Assembly (NCBI GenBank): GCA_000403295.2
Contig: KE159605.1
Coordinates: forward strand, 376,845 to 440,844
Length of the DNA stretch: 64,000 bases
DNA from: Lachnospiraceae bacterium M18-1
Lineage (GTDB): Bacteria; Bacillota; Clostridia; Lachnospirales; Lachnospiraceae
Reading direction: 5' to 3'
A program made the translations under genes and the position numbers. Position 1 is the stretch's first letter; each line of letters opens with the position of its first letter. The notes beneath the pieces were generated by a model. That model did not search any database. It had not been told where the DNA came from and worked only from the letters and a program-made list of their open reading frames with translations. Positions 38,025 through 46,115 of the stretch are shown here, piece by piece.

Positions 38025-39155
38025 TCATCGGATATAAACTCTGGGGATCCGTTTCCCAAGGCAGCATACAAATTCATAGTGGAACCGCCCGCTCAAAGCG
38101 CCAAGCTCCTCCACTGTGATCCGTTCCTCCCCGTCCTGTCCGATCAGCGTGACCGGATCGAGGAATGCTGCACCCGGTATATCTGTCACGTCGACCATGA
38201 ACTGGTCCATGCAGACCCTTCCCAGGATCTTGGCGCGCTTCCCCCGGATCAGCACCTCTCCCTTGTTGGAAAGGCTTCTTGGGTAACCGTCGCCGTATCC
38301 CACCGGAATCGTGGCAACCCGCATGTTTTTTTCCGCCACAAAAGTTCCGCCGTAGCTGATAGGTGTCCCCTCCTGCACATCTTTTACATAAGAAATGTGG
38401 CTGATCAGCTCCAGAGCGGGCTTCAAGAGCACTGCATTTTGATCCACCTCATCCGACGGATACATCCCGTACAGCGCGATCCCTGCACGGACCAGGCTGT
38501 GCCTGAACTCTGGAAAATCAATGATTCCCGCGCTGTTGTCACAGCTGAGACAGGAAATCTGCAGCCTCCGGCGTTCCAAAGCGTCCTGCATCCAAACAAA
38601 CTTCTCGTGCTGCTCCTGCGTAAATGCGGGGTCTGTTTCATCGGCTTTCGCAAAGTGGGTAAACATCCCTTCCAGCTCCACACCCGGAAGTTTTTCGATA
38701 TCTGCAATGGTATCCGCGCTTTCCTCCGATACCGGGAAGCCGATCCTGCCCATCCCGGTATCGATCTTGATATGGAAATATACGGTTTTGTGCAGCTTTA
38801 CGGCTGCCTGGGACATGCCCTCTGCCATCTCCTTTGTATACACGGTGGGCCGGATTTCCCAGGAGGCCATTTCCTCATACTGGTCCGGAAAGATGCATCC
38901 CAGGACAAGGACAGGCTTTTTCACCTCTGCCCGGCGGAGGCTGACTGCCTCCTCCAGAGTTGCAACCGCATACCCCCATACATAATCCGTATCTTCGAAT
39001 AACTGTGCGATAGGAACCGCTCCGTGGCCGTAACCGTCCGTCTTGACAACGGCTGCCAGCTGTGCGTCTCCGCCGATCCGCTGCTTCATCTGTTTCATAT
39101 TATATGCAATGGCCTGCAAATCTATTTTTGCATACACCCGATTATGCTGATTCAC
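38025..39155 (-). CDS. alr: Alanine racemase
   Basis: A 376-residue PLP enzyme giving D-alanine for peptidoglycan. The PLP lysine is in AAVVKTDGYGHGAVPIA (variant of the usual VKADAYGHG), the catalytic tyrosine in GTPISYGGTF, and FVCCLGKRIPRVY closes the barrel/C-domain. It follows nnr by 105 bases, a common clostridial pairing. Confidence 0.97.
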   Translation of the reverse strand: MNQHNRVYAKIDLQAIAYNMKQMKQRIGGDAQLAAVVKTDGYGHGAVPIAQLFEDTDYVWGYAVATLEEAVSLRRAEVKKPVLVLGCIFPDQYEEMASWEIRPTVYTKEMAEGMSQAAVKLHKTVYFHIKIDTGMGRIGFPVSEESADTIADIEKLPGVELEGMFTHFAKADETDPAFTQEQHEKFVWMQDALERRRLQISCLSCDNSAGIIDFPEFRHSLVRAGIALYGMYPSDEVDQNAVLLKPALELISHISYVKDVQEGTPISYGGTFVAEKNMRVATIPVGYGDGYPRSLSNKGEVLIRGKRAKILGRVCMDQFMVDVTDIPGAAFLDPVTLIGQDGEERITVEELGALSGRFHYEFVCCLGKRIPRVYIR

Positions 39156-39260
39156 TTTTTATTTCCTCCATGACCTGTAATCAATCTGTAAAAGCAGATT
39201 GGCCGTGTGTTTTACTGCTGTCTGCAAAGCAGAGTTTCCATGCAGACGATTTTCATATTT

Positions 39261-40766
39261 TTAAATCTTGGGAGATTCTTCCGCTTCTTTCAGACATTCC
39301 CCGATCCCGCCGATCAGGTCTTCTGCCAGCAGGGCGTAGCTTCCAAGCCTTTCTCTGGCCGCGTCTCCGCCGCATGCATGGAGGTACACGCCCAGCACTG
39401 CGCTGTCATATGCATCAAGCCCGCCGGCCAGCAGTCCTGTGATCACTCCCGCCAGCACATCTCCGGAGCCGGCCTTTGCCATTCCATGATTGCCTGCCGT
39501 ATTGACAAAATCATGCTTTCCCCGCTGTGCCACAATGGTACGGGAATCCTTCAGCGCACAGACTGCCGGATACTTTTCCGTAAATTCGTGCAGACGGCGC
39601 ATCCGGGATTGCTGCAGTTCTGCCAGGGAACAGCCCAAAAGCCCGGACATCTCCTTCATGTGAGGCGTCAGGATGAGCGGGCACCTTGTCTCTTTGAGGA
39701 GCTCTGGATGACAGGCCAGCAGATTGATGCCGTCAGCATCCGCCACACAGGGGACACGGCATCCCAAAAGAGTCCCCTTGAGCAGGCTTTCAGAAGTCCG
39801 GTTCTGTCCCAGCCCGCAGCCGATACACACCACATCTGCCCATCGCAGCAGAGTTGTAAGCTGCTGCTGGTCATATTCTTCATATACAGAAATAATCGCT
39901 TCCGGAAGAAGTTGCTGCAAGACAACCCGGTTGGATTCCTCTGTATAGATCTGCACCAGCCCGGCGCCGCTCCTATAAGCCGTTTTAGCACTCAGGTAAG
40001 CCGCTCCTGCCATACCCTTGCTTCCGGTGATCATGAGCACTTTTCCGTAAGTCCCCTTATGGGAATCCGCCTTCCGCACCGGCAGCCGCCTGGAAAGGTC
40101 GCTTTTCTCCAAAGTATAGCTGATCTCCGGAATCCCTTCAAAAAAGGAGGTATCAATCCCGATCTCCGCAGAGATCACCTTTCCCGCGTATTCCCTGCCC
40201 GGATACAGCACCGTCCCCAGCTTTTCACACTGGAAGGCTACCGTCAGGTCTGCCCGGAAGGCACAGCCCAGTACCTTTCCCGTGGCGGAGCAGATGCCGG
40301 AGGGAATATCCACCGCCACCTTTGCACCCGGCATCCCGTTCAGTTCCTTCAGAAGCTCTGCATAAACCCCGTTCACTTCCCGGCTCAGCCCCACCCCCAG
40401 CAGGGCATCCACCACTGCCGTATAACGGCCTTTCGGCAAATCCGGAACCACCGGGATTCCCATATTTTCCACGATCTGCATCTGAATCCGGCATTCGGCA
40501 GTCAGGGAAGCCTCCTTTCCGGCAAATACAACTGTCACTGCGCTTCCCTTCCCGGCAAGGAGCCTTGCAAGGGCAAATCCGTCCCCGCCGTTATTGCCGG
40601 AACCGCATGCCACCAGGACCCGGGAGCAGTCGATCTTCTCCTGCTCCATAGCCTCGGCGGTCCGCAGCGCCGCATGCTCCATCAAAACCACGGATGGGAT
40701 CCCAATCTCATGGATCGTATGGGCATCCGCCTGCTGCATTCTTGTTCCGTCCGGTAAATACCGCAT
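39261..40766 (-). CDS. nnr: Bifunctional NAD(P)H-hydrate repair enzyme Nnr
   Basis: A 501-residue fusion of NAD(P)HX epimerase (N-terminal YjeF_N: MRYLPDGTRMQQADAHTI, CGSGNNGGDGFALARLL) and ADP-dependent (S)-NAD(P)HX dehydratase (C-terminal ribokinase-like: KVLMITGSKGMAGAAYLSAK, AGSGDVLAGVITGLLAGG). Repairs hydrated nicotinamide cofactors. The start at 40766 has AAGGAAAAGG upstream; a longer frame does not. Confidence 0.95.
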   Translation of the reverse strand: MRYLPDGTRMQQADAHTIHEIGIPSVVLMEHAALRTAEAMEQEKIDCSRVLVACGSGNNGGDGFALARLLAGKGSAVTVVFAGKEASLTAECRIQMQIVENMGIPVVPDLPKGRYTAVVDALLGVGLSREVNGVYAELLKELNGMPGAKVAVDIPSGICSATGKVLGCAFRADLTVAFQCEKLGTVLYPGREYAGKVISAEIGIDTSFFEGIPEISYTLEKSDLSRRLPVRKADSHKGTYGKVLMITGSKGMAGAAYLSAKTAYRSGAGLVQIYTEESNRVVLQQLLPEAIISVYEEYDQQQLTTLLRWADVVCIGCGLGQNRTSESLLKGTLLGCRVPCVADADGINLLACHPELLKETRCPLILTPHMKEMSGLLGCSLAELQQSRMRRLHEFTEKYPAVCALKDSRTIVAQRGKHDFVNTAGNHGMAKAGSGDVLAGVITGLLAGGLDAYDSAVLGVYLHACGGDAARERLGSYALLAEDLIGGIGECLKEAEESPKI

Positions 40767-40904
40767 CCTTTTCCTTCCTTTCTGAATCTTCTCATCATCA
40801 GCGCCCGAACAAAAGCGCGCTTCGCACACTCCCGCGTTGTTACATTTTTAGCAGCGCAGCTTTTGTTCCGCGCGCGTAGCTGCGCATCCCCCGGAGGTTT
40901 TTTG

Positions 40905-40939
40905 TTCTATAGGAAAATTCGGAGAAGTTTCCTATAGAA
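40905..40939. repeat. Perfect 12 bp inverted repeat upstream of nnr
   Basis: TTCTATAGGAAA and TTTCCTATAGAA separated by 11 bases, about 140 bases before nnr. A single copy of the half-site TTCTATAGGAA occurs before the HAD gene near 20436. Operator or hairpin; unknown. Confidence 0.6.
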
Positions 40940-40950
40940 TAAAAACAGAA

Positions 40951-40977
40951 TGCCATGCAGGCCTCCTGCATGGTATC
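40951..40977 (-). terminator. Probable rex terminator
   Basis: ATGCCATGCAGG / CCTGCATGGTAT stem (nine perfect pairs at its core). On the minus strand TGTTTTTATTC follows about 5 bases later. Located 65 bases after the rex stop. The rest of the 275-base gap between rex and nnr is GC-rich and shows no gene. Confidence 0.55.
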
Positions 40978-41041
40978 CCGTCCGCTGCCGCGGTTTCAAT
41001 GCATTACAATCCCCGGCCTGACCGGCCGTGAACCGCAGCTC

Positions 41042-41686
41042 TTATTCGCCGTGTTCCTTTTTATAGCTGGTAATATTGTAGGACAGCCTCATCAGACTGT
41101 CTGAGAGATGAACGCTTTCCACGATCACATCCTCGGGCAGGTTCAGATCCGTATGTGCAAAATTCCAGATTGCCTTGATCCCACATTTTACCAGTATGTC
41201 GGAGACCCGCAGCACCTCCGTTTTGGGAATGGTCAGCGCCGCGATCTCGATGGGGTTCTCTTTCAGAAATGCTTCCAGCTCATCCAGCATACGGATCCGG
41301 ACTCCCCGGACTTCTCTTCCGTCCAGCCTGGGATTCACGTCAAAGAGGCCCTTCACCACGAACCCGTTCTTCTCAAAAGAAGCATAATTGGCCAGCGCCT
41401 GCCCCAGATTTCCCATACCGACGATGATCATGCTGTGGCTCTGGTTCAAACCCAAGATCTTTCCGATCTCTGTCCGGAGGTACTTCACGTTGTATCCATA
41501 CCCCTGCTGTCCAAATCCGCCGAAATTATTCAGATCCTGCCGGATCTGGGATGCGGTCACGCGCATCTTCTGGCTCAGGTCATTGGATGATATGCGCTCC
41601 ACCCCAGCGTCTGTCAACTCGCCCAAATATCGATAATATCTTGGCAGCCTGCTGATCACCGCTTTTGATATTTCTTTCTCTTCCAA
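41042..41686 (-). CDS. rex: Redox-sensing transcriptional repressor Rex
   Basis: A 214-residue NADH/NAD+ sensor. N-terminal winged helix (ISKAVISRLPRYYRYLGELT, MRVTASQIRQDLNNFGGFGQQ) and C-terminal Rossmann domain with IIVGMGNLGQALANY. Represses fermentation genes such as alcohol dehydrogenases when NADH is low. The start codon is TTG (41686) behind GGAGGTTGATTAAAA. A sigma-A promoter lies upstream; the ABC-F gene is divergent. Confidence 0.96.
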   Translation of the reverse strand: MEEKEISKAVISRLPRYYRYLGELTDAGVERISSNDLSQKMRVTASQIRQDLNNFGGFGQQGYGYNVKYLRTEIGKILGLNQSHSMIIVGMGNLGQALANYASFEKNGFVVKGLFDVNPRLDGREVRGVRIRMLDELEAFLKENPIEIAALTIPKTEVLRVSDILVKCGIKAIWNFAHTDLNLPEDVIVESVHLSDSLMRLSYNITSYKKEHGE

Positions 41687-41716
41687 TTTTAATCAACCTC
41701 CAAATAAATTATATTT

Positions 41717-41745
41717 ATTATATAAAATAGTCTGCTTAAAGTCAA
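41717..41745 (-). promoter_or_regulatory. rex promoter
   Basis: Minus-strand TTGACT (41740-41745) and TATAAT (41717-41722) with a 17-base spacer, 31 bases before the TTG start codon. Confidence 0.75.
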
Positions 41746-41764
41746 TTTAAAGTCATTTTTTTGT

Positions 41765-41793
41765 TTGATACAATGAACGGAATGTAGTATAAT
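41765..41793 (+). promoter_or_regulatory. Promoter of the ABC-F gene
   Basis: TTGATA (41765-41770) and TATAAT (41788-41793), spacer 17. The leader of about 75 bases contains CGGTCTGACCG and two facing sequences ACTGTAAC / GTTACTGT, which may fold; they also recall the dispersed repeat family. Confidence 0.7.
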
Positions 41794-41873
41794 GGTTATA
41801 ATTTACGGTCTGACCGGCCGCGGACTGTAACGTATGACGGTTACTGTTAATGCGGTTTTACAGGAGGTTTCAT

Positions 41874-43847
41874 ATGATACTTGCATGTCATAATCTGAAT
41901 AAATCATTTGGGGAAAGGGTCATTGTAAAAGATGGCTCCTTTCATATTGAGGAACGGGAAAAAGCTGCTTTTGTCGGGGTCAACGGCGCCGGAAAGTCTA
42001 CGATCCTGAAAATGATCATCGGCGAAGAGCCTCTCGATGGAGGCAATGTGATCCTCACGAAAGGAAAGCGGCTCGGATATCTGGCCCAGCAGCAGAACCT
42101 GGAAAGCGGTAATACCGTTTATGAAGAACTGAAAACAGCAAAGTCTGACGTCATTTTGCTGGAACAGCAGATCCGTTCCATTGAACAGGAATTGAAGTCT
42201 CTGAGCGGCAACGCTCTGGAGACCAGGCTGGAGACCTACAACCGCCTTATGTCCGAATTTGAATCCAAAAACGGATACGCCTATGAGAGCGAGATCACAG
42301 GGGTTTTAAAAGGGCTTGGATTTCAGGAAGAGGATTTCGAAAAGCCTGCCGATACACTCTCCGGCGGCCAGAAGACCCGGGTATCCCTGGGAAAGCTGCT
42401 CCTGACCAATCCGGATATCCTGCTTCTGGACGAGCCCACCAACCACCTGGACTTAAACTCCATCTCCTGGCTGGAAACTTATCTGCTGAACTATCCAGGC
42501 GCCGTGTTCATCGTCTCCCATGACCGTTTCTTCCTGAACCGGGTGGTGACAAAGGTAGTGGAGATCGAGCACGGCAATATCCGCATGTACAGCGGCAATT
42601 ATAAGGCATATTCGGATAAAAAACGGCAGATCCGGGATGCGCAGATGAAGGAATATCTGAATCAGCAAAGAGAGATCAGCCGCCAGGAGGCCGTCATCGA
42701 GAAGCTGCGTTCCTTCAACCGGGAAAAATCTATCAAACGTGCGGAGAGCCGGGAAAAAATGCTCAATAAGATGACCCTGGTCGAGAAACCCTTAAGTGAC
42801 GTGCAGGAGATTCATTTTTCGCTGGAGCCCTCCTGCGTCAGCGGAAATGATGTCCTCTCTGTGGAGAGCCTGTCCAAGCAGTACGACGGACAGACCCTGT
42901 TTTCCGACGCTTCCTTTGAGATCAAACGCGGGGAGCATGTGGCAGTCATCGGCGGCAACGGGACCGGAAAAACCACACTTTTAAAGATTTTGAACGGCCT
43001 GGCCGACGCGGACAGCGGCTCCTTTTCCCTGGGTACGAAGGTACATATCGGGTATTACGATCAGGAGCATCATGTACTTCATGACCAGAAAAATATATTC
43101 GATGAGATTTCGGACGATTATCCGTCCCTCAGCAATACCGAGATCCGCAATACGCTGGCTGCCTTTCAGTTTACGGGAGACGATGTATTCAAGCTGGTGG
43201 AGGACTTAAGCGGAGGAGAAAAGGGACGGGTCTCCCTTGCAAAGCTGATGCTCTCGGAGGCAAATTTCCTGATTCTGGACGAGCCTACCAATCACCTGGA
43301 TATCACCTCCAAGGAAATCCTGGAGCAGGCGCTGAACGATTATACCGGAACCGTACTCTACGTCTCCCACGACCGATATTTTATCAATCAGACCGCAAGC
43401 CGGATCCTGGAGCTCTCCGGGCAGACTTTTGTGAACTATATCGGGAATTACGACTACTATCTGGAGAAAAAGGAAGAACGGTCTTTTGCCCTCTCCGCCG
43501 CCGGATCACCGGACGCAAAGGGAACTCCAAAGGGGGCTTATTTTCAGGCGGGACGTGCTGCAGCGGAGACTTTGGCCGGTGGAACAGACGCAGCTTCAGC
43601 CTCCAAACAGAGCTGGCTGGAGCAAAAGGAAGCACAGGCCCGGGAACGGAAACGTAAAAATGAGCTGAAACGGACGGAAGAACGTATCTCTATGTTGGAA
43701 ACGCGCAACCAGGAGATCGATGAACTCATGACCCATGAAGATGTTTACTCCAATTCCGTAAAATGCCAGGAGCTTGCAGAGGAAAAGGCCGGCAACGATA
43801 CCAGGCTGGAGGAATTGTACGAGCTGTGGGCCGGTCTGGAAGAGTAA
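41874..43847 (+). CDS. ABC-F family ATPase (translation factor type)
   Basis: A 657-residue protein with two ATPase domains and no membrane segment. Walker A motifs GVNGAGKSTILKM and GGNGTGKTTLLKI, signatures LSGGQKTRVSLGK and LSGGEKGRVSLAK, and DEPTNHLD twice. The P-site tRNA-interaction linker lies between about residues 240 and 320; the last about 70 residues are a Lys/Glu coiled coil. This layout resembles the YdiF/Uup-like group, which acts on ribosomes; a role in antibiotic resistance cannot be judged. The ATG at 41874 has CAGGAGG upstream. One of the few core-type genes on the plus strand. Confidence 0.92.
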   Translation: MILACHNLNKSFGERVIVKDGSFHIEEREKAAFVGVNGAGKSTILKMIIGEEPLDGGNVILTKGKRLGYLAQQQNLESGNTVYEELKTAKSDVILLEQQIRSIEQELKSLSGNALETRLETYNRLMSEFESKNGYAYESEITGVLKGLGFQEEDFEKPADTLSGGQKTRVSLGKLLLTNPDILLLDEPTNHLDLNSISWLETYLLNYPGAVFIVSHDRFFLNRVVTKVVEIEHGNIRMYSGNYKAYSDKKRQIRDAQMKEYLNQQREISRQEAVIEKLRSFNREKSIKRAESREKMLNKMTLVEKPLSDVQEIHFSLEPSCVSGNDVLSVESLSKQYDGQTLFSDASFEIKRGEHVAVIGGNGTGKTTLLKILNGLADADSGSFSLGTKVHIGYYDQEHHVLHDQKNIFDEISDDYPSLSNTEIRNTLAAFQFTGDDVFKLVEDLSGGEKGRVSLAKLMLSEANFLILDEPTNHLDITSKEILEQALNDYTGTVLYVSHDRYFINQTASRILELSGQTFVNYIGNYDYYLEKKEERSFALSAAGSPDAKGTPKGAYFQAGRAAAETLAGGTDAASASKQSWLEQKEAQARERKRKNELKRTEERISMLETRNQEIDELMTHEDVYSNSVKCQELAEEKAGNDTRLEELYELWAGLEE

Positions 43848-43854
43848 GTGTATA

Positions 43855-43901
43855 CAAAAAAGCACAAAACTGTCTATATACCAACAGTTCTGTGCTTTTT
43901 C
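43855..43901 (+). terminator. Terminator after the ABC-F gene (bidirectional)
   Basis: AGCACAAAACTGT / ACAGTTCTGTGCT stem followed by TTTTT on the plus strand and preceded by AAAAAA, so it can also act for the minus-strand leuA. Confidence 0.85.
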
Positions 43902-43981
43902 TATTCCTGCGGCAGCCCTCTGATCCGCCCCCCGCCCCGCTTCAGGGCATTTTTTCTGCTGAAAGCAGGTCTTTGCAGTTC

Positions 43982-45970
43982 CTAATTCTGATTTCTAAAC
44001 TGCACCGGCGTCAGGTCATACATTTTCTTAAAGATCCTGTTAAAATGCTCCACATTTTGATAACCTACGGATTCTGCAATACTTTCCACCGTCGCATTGC
44101 CGCTCTTTAACATGGCCCTGGCTTTTTTCATCCGCACCTTTTTCAGGATATCCCCGAAGGTCTCCCCGGATTTTTCTTTGATATACTTGGAAAGATAGGG
44201 CTTGGAAAGATAAAACTCTTCCGCAAGGTCATCCAGTGTCACAGTCTTATAATTTGCGTAAATATAATTGGTGATCTGCAGGAGACGTTCATCCTTGCTC
44301 TCCTCTCTGCTCTTGATCTCCTCGATCTTATTTACCGCAACCTCCAGAGCCGCAATGGAGGCTTTGATGATATCCGGGTCGATCCCGACGCCCCAGTATT
44401 TCTTTCCGTTGCAGATAATCCCCACGTAAGCCACCGCCTTGGAAGAAGACCCCTTTGTCATGGAATGTTCCTCATAGACCGAAAGCTCATAGCTGATATC
44501 AAAATAATGCTTGATGGCATTGCTGACCGCGTCCAGGCGTCCGTTTCCTACTCCGGTAATGACCTGCTGCTTCCCGCCGTGCAGAATCGTTGCGGAAGCC
44601 ACGATACCGTCCTCCTGCTTGAAATGGCATTCCTCCAGGGTAAACACATTCTTCGCATTGATATAATGGTCCTCGAATATATGATAGATCCACTCCGGAG
44701 ACAGCTCCTTGTGCGCTTTGTCGGAGACATCCTTCACCAGATACCCCACTTCCTCCCGCATCTTCTGGGGCAGGCTGATACCGAAACTCTGCTTCAATAT
44801 GTAGTTTACGCCGCCCTTTCCGGACTGGCTGTTGATCCGGATCACGTCCGAATCATATCTTCTGCCCACGTCCTTCGGATCGATCGGAAGGTAAGGAACA
44901 CACCACTGCTCCGTGTTTCCGTCCTCCCTCCAGGCCATTCCCTTTGCAATGGCATCCTGGTGCGATCCGGAAAATGCAGTGAATACAAGCTCACCCGCAT
45001 AGGGCTGGCGGGGGGAAACATTCATTCTTGTCAGCCGTTCATAGACCTCGCTGATCTCGCTCATATTGGAGAAATTCAGCCCCGGATCTACCCCGTGGGA
45101 AAACATATTCATTGCCAGGGTGATGATATCCACATTCCCGGTCCGTTCTCCGTTTCCAAAGAGGGTTCCTTCAATCCGGTCCGCCCCTGCCAGAATCCCA
45201 AGCTCCGCCGTAGCCACGCCGGTTCCCCGGTCATTGTGGGGATGAAGGCTGATGATCGTATTTTCCCGGTATTTCATATATTTACTGAAATATTCCACCT
45301 GGCTCGCAAATACATGGGGAAGGGCATTTTCTACGGTTGTCGGAAGGTTGATGATGGCCTTGTTCTCCGGCGTAGGCTGCCATACGTCCAATACCGCGTT
45401 GCACACCTCCATGGCGTATTCCATCTCTGTACCGGAAAAGCTCTCCGGACTGTATTCAAAAGTAAAGTTTCCTTCCGTCTCCTCCGCCAGCTCTTTCAAA
45501 AGCTTCGCTCCGTCGATGGCAATCTGCTTCACCTGCTCCTTATCTTTCCTGAAAACCTGCTCCCTCTGTGCCACGGAAGTAGAATTGTATACATGTATTA
45601 CTGCATGCGGAGCACCCTTGACCGCCTCAAAGGTCCGTTTTATGATGTGTTCCCTCGCCTGTGTCAGCACCTGGACCGTCACATCCTCAGGAATCATATT
45701 TCGTTCGATCAATGTACGCATGAACTGGTATTCTGTCTCCGATGCCGCCGGGAACCCGACCTCAATCTCTTTGAATCCCACATCCACAAGCAGCTGGAAA
45801 AACTCCACCTTTTCATCCAGGCTCATGGGCTCGATCAGCGCCTGGTTGCCATCCCGCAAGTCTACGCTGCACCAGGTCGGCGGATGGTCGATATAATCCT
45901 TTTTCACCCAGTCATAACAGTCAACCGGCGGCATAAAATAAGCCCGTGCGTACTTTTCATAATTCTTCAT
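43982..45970 (-). CDS. leuA: 2-isopropylmalate synthase fused to an AraC-type HTH domain
   Basis: A 662-residue protein read without interruption. Residues 1 to about 430 are the catalytic barrel of a LeuA2-type synthase: WCSVDLRDGNQALIEPMS, GFKEIEVGFPAAS, ISLHPHNDRGTGVATAELG with the metal-binding His-x-His, and LFGNGERTGNVDI. About 430-555 is the LeuA dimer/regulatory domain (GKKYWGVGIDPDIIKASIAA). From about residue 561 an AraC/XylS DNA-binding domain follows: DDLAEEFYLSKPYLSKYIKE is the first helix-turn-helix and SIAESVGYQNVEHFNRIFKK the second, ending in TPVQFRNQN. It catalyses the first step of leucine synthesis; the added domain suggests it can bind DNA, perhaps as an autoregulator (inference). 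No other leu genes are adjacent. Confidence 0.93.
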   Translation of the reverse strand: MKNYEKYARAYFMPPVDCYDWVKKDYIDHPPTWCSVDLRDGNQALIEPMSLDEKVEFFQLLVDVGFKEIEVGFPAASETEYQFMRTLIERNMIPEDVTVQVLTQAREHIIKRTFEAVKGAPHAVIHVYNSTSVAQREQVFRKDKEQVKQIAIDGAKLLKELAEETEGNFTFEYSPESFSGTEMEYAMEVCNAVLDVWQPTPENKAIINLPTTVENALPHVFASQVEYFSKYMKYRENTIISLHPHNDRGTGVATAELGILAGADRIEGTLFGNGERTGNVDIITLAMNMFSHGVDPGLNFSNMSEISEVYERLTRMNVSPRQPYAGELVFTAFSGSHQDAIAKGMAWREDGNTEQWCVPYLPIDPKDVGRRYDSDVIRINSQSGKGGVNYILKQSFGISLPQKMREEVGYLVKDVSDKAHKELSPEWIYHIFEDHYINAKNVFTLEECHFKQEDGIVASATILHGGKQQVITGVGNGRLDAVSNAIKHYFDISYELSVYEEHSMTKGSSSKAVAYVGIICNGKKYWGVGIDPDIIKASIAALEVAVNKIEEIKSREESKDERLLQITNYIYANYKTVTLDDLAEEFYLSKPYLSKYIKEKSGETFGDILKKVRMKKARAMLKSGNATVESIAESVGYQNVEHFNRIFKKMYDLTPVQFRNQN

Positions 45971-46023
45971 CTTTGCATCTCCTTATATTATATCAATAAT
46001 ATTGTCTTTTTTTGTCTTTCCTT

Positions 46024-46092
46024 ATACTAACACATCTATAAACTATAATCCAGTGACATTATTAATCATTTTGATTGATATATTTTAATCAA
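46024..46092 (-). promoter_or_regulatory. leuA promoter with upstream AATCA/TGATT half-sites
   Basis: Minus strand: weak -35 TGGATT (46047-46052) and -10 TAGTAT (46024-46029), spacer 17. Immediately upstream of the -35 lie AATCA-N3-TGATT (46064-46076) and TTGATT-N10-AATCAA (46071-46092), the position where an AraC-type activator would bind. Confidence 0.4.
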
Positions 46093-46115
46093 AATACTGT
46101 TCGCAGCCATGTTCT

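Noticed and set aside
39207..40757. Plus-strand open frame of 516 codons opposite nnr
   Set aside because: It is the complement of the conserved nnr gene in a GC-rich region; low-complexity, arginine- and histidine-rich product without domains.
44465..46030. Long plus-strand open frame of 521 codons opposite leuA
   Set aside because: It mirrors a well-supported minus-strand gene, has no ribosome site and its translation resembles no protein; similar mirror frames occur opposite mutL, nnr, alr and fhs.
45971..46115. T-box or leucine leader peptide upstream of leuA
   Set aside because: The 145-base gap has no Leu-codon run, no T-box sequence and no terminator-antiterminator pair; it is AT-rich with only short palindromes.
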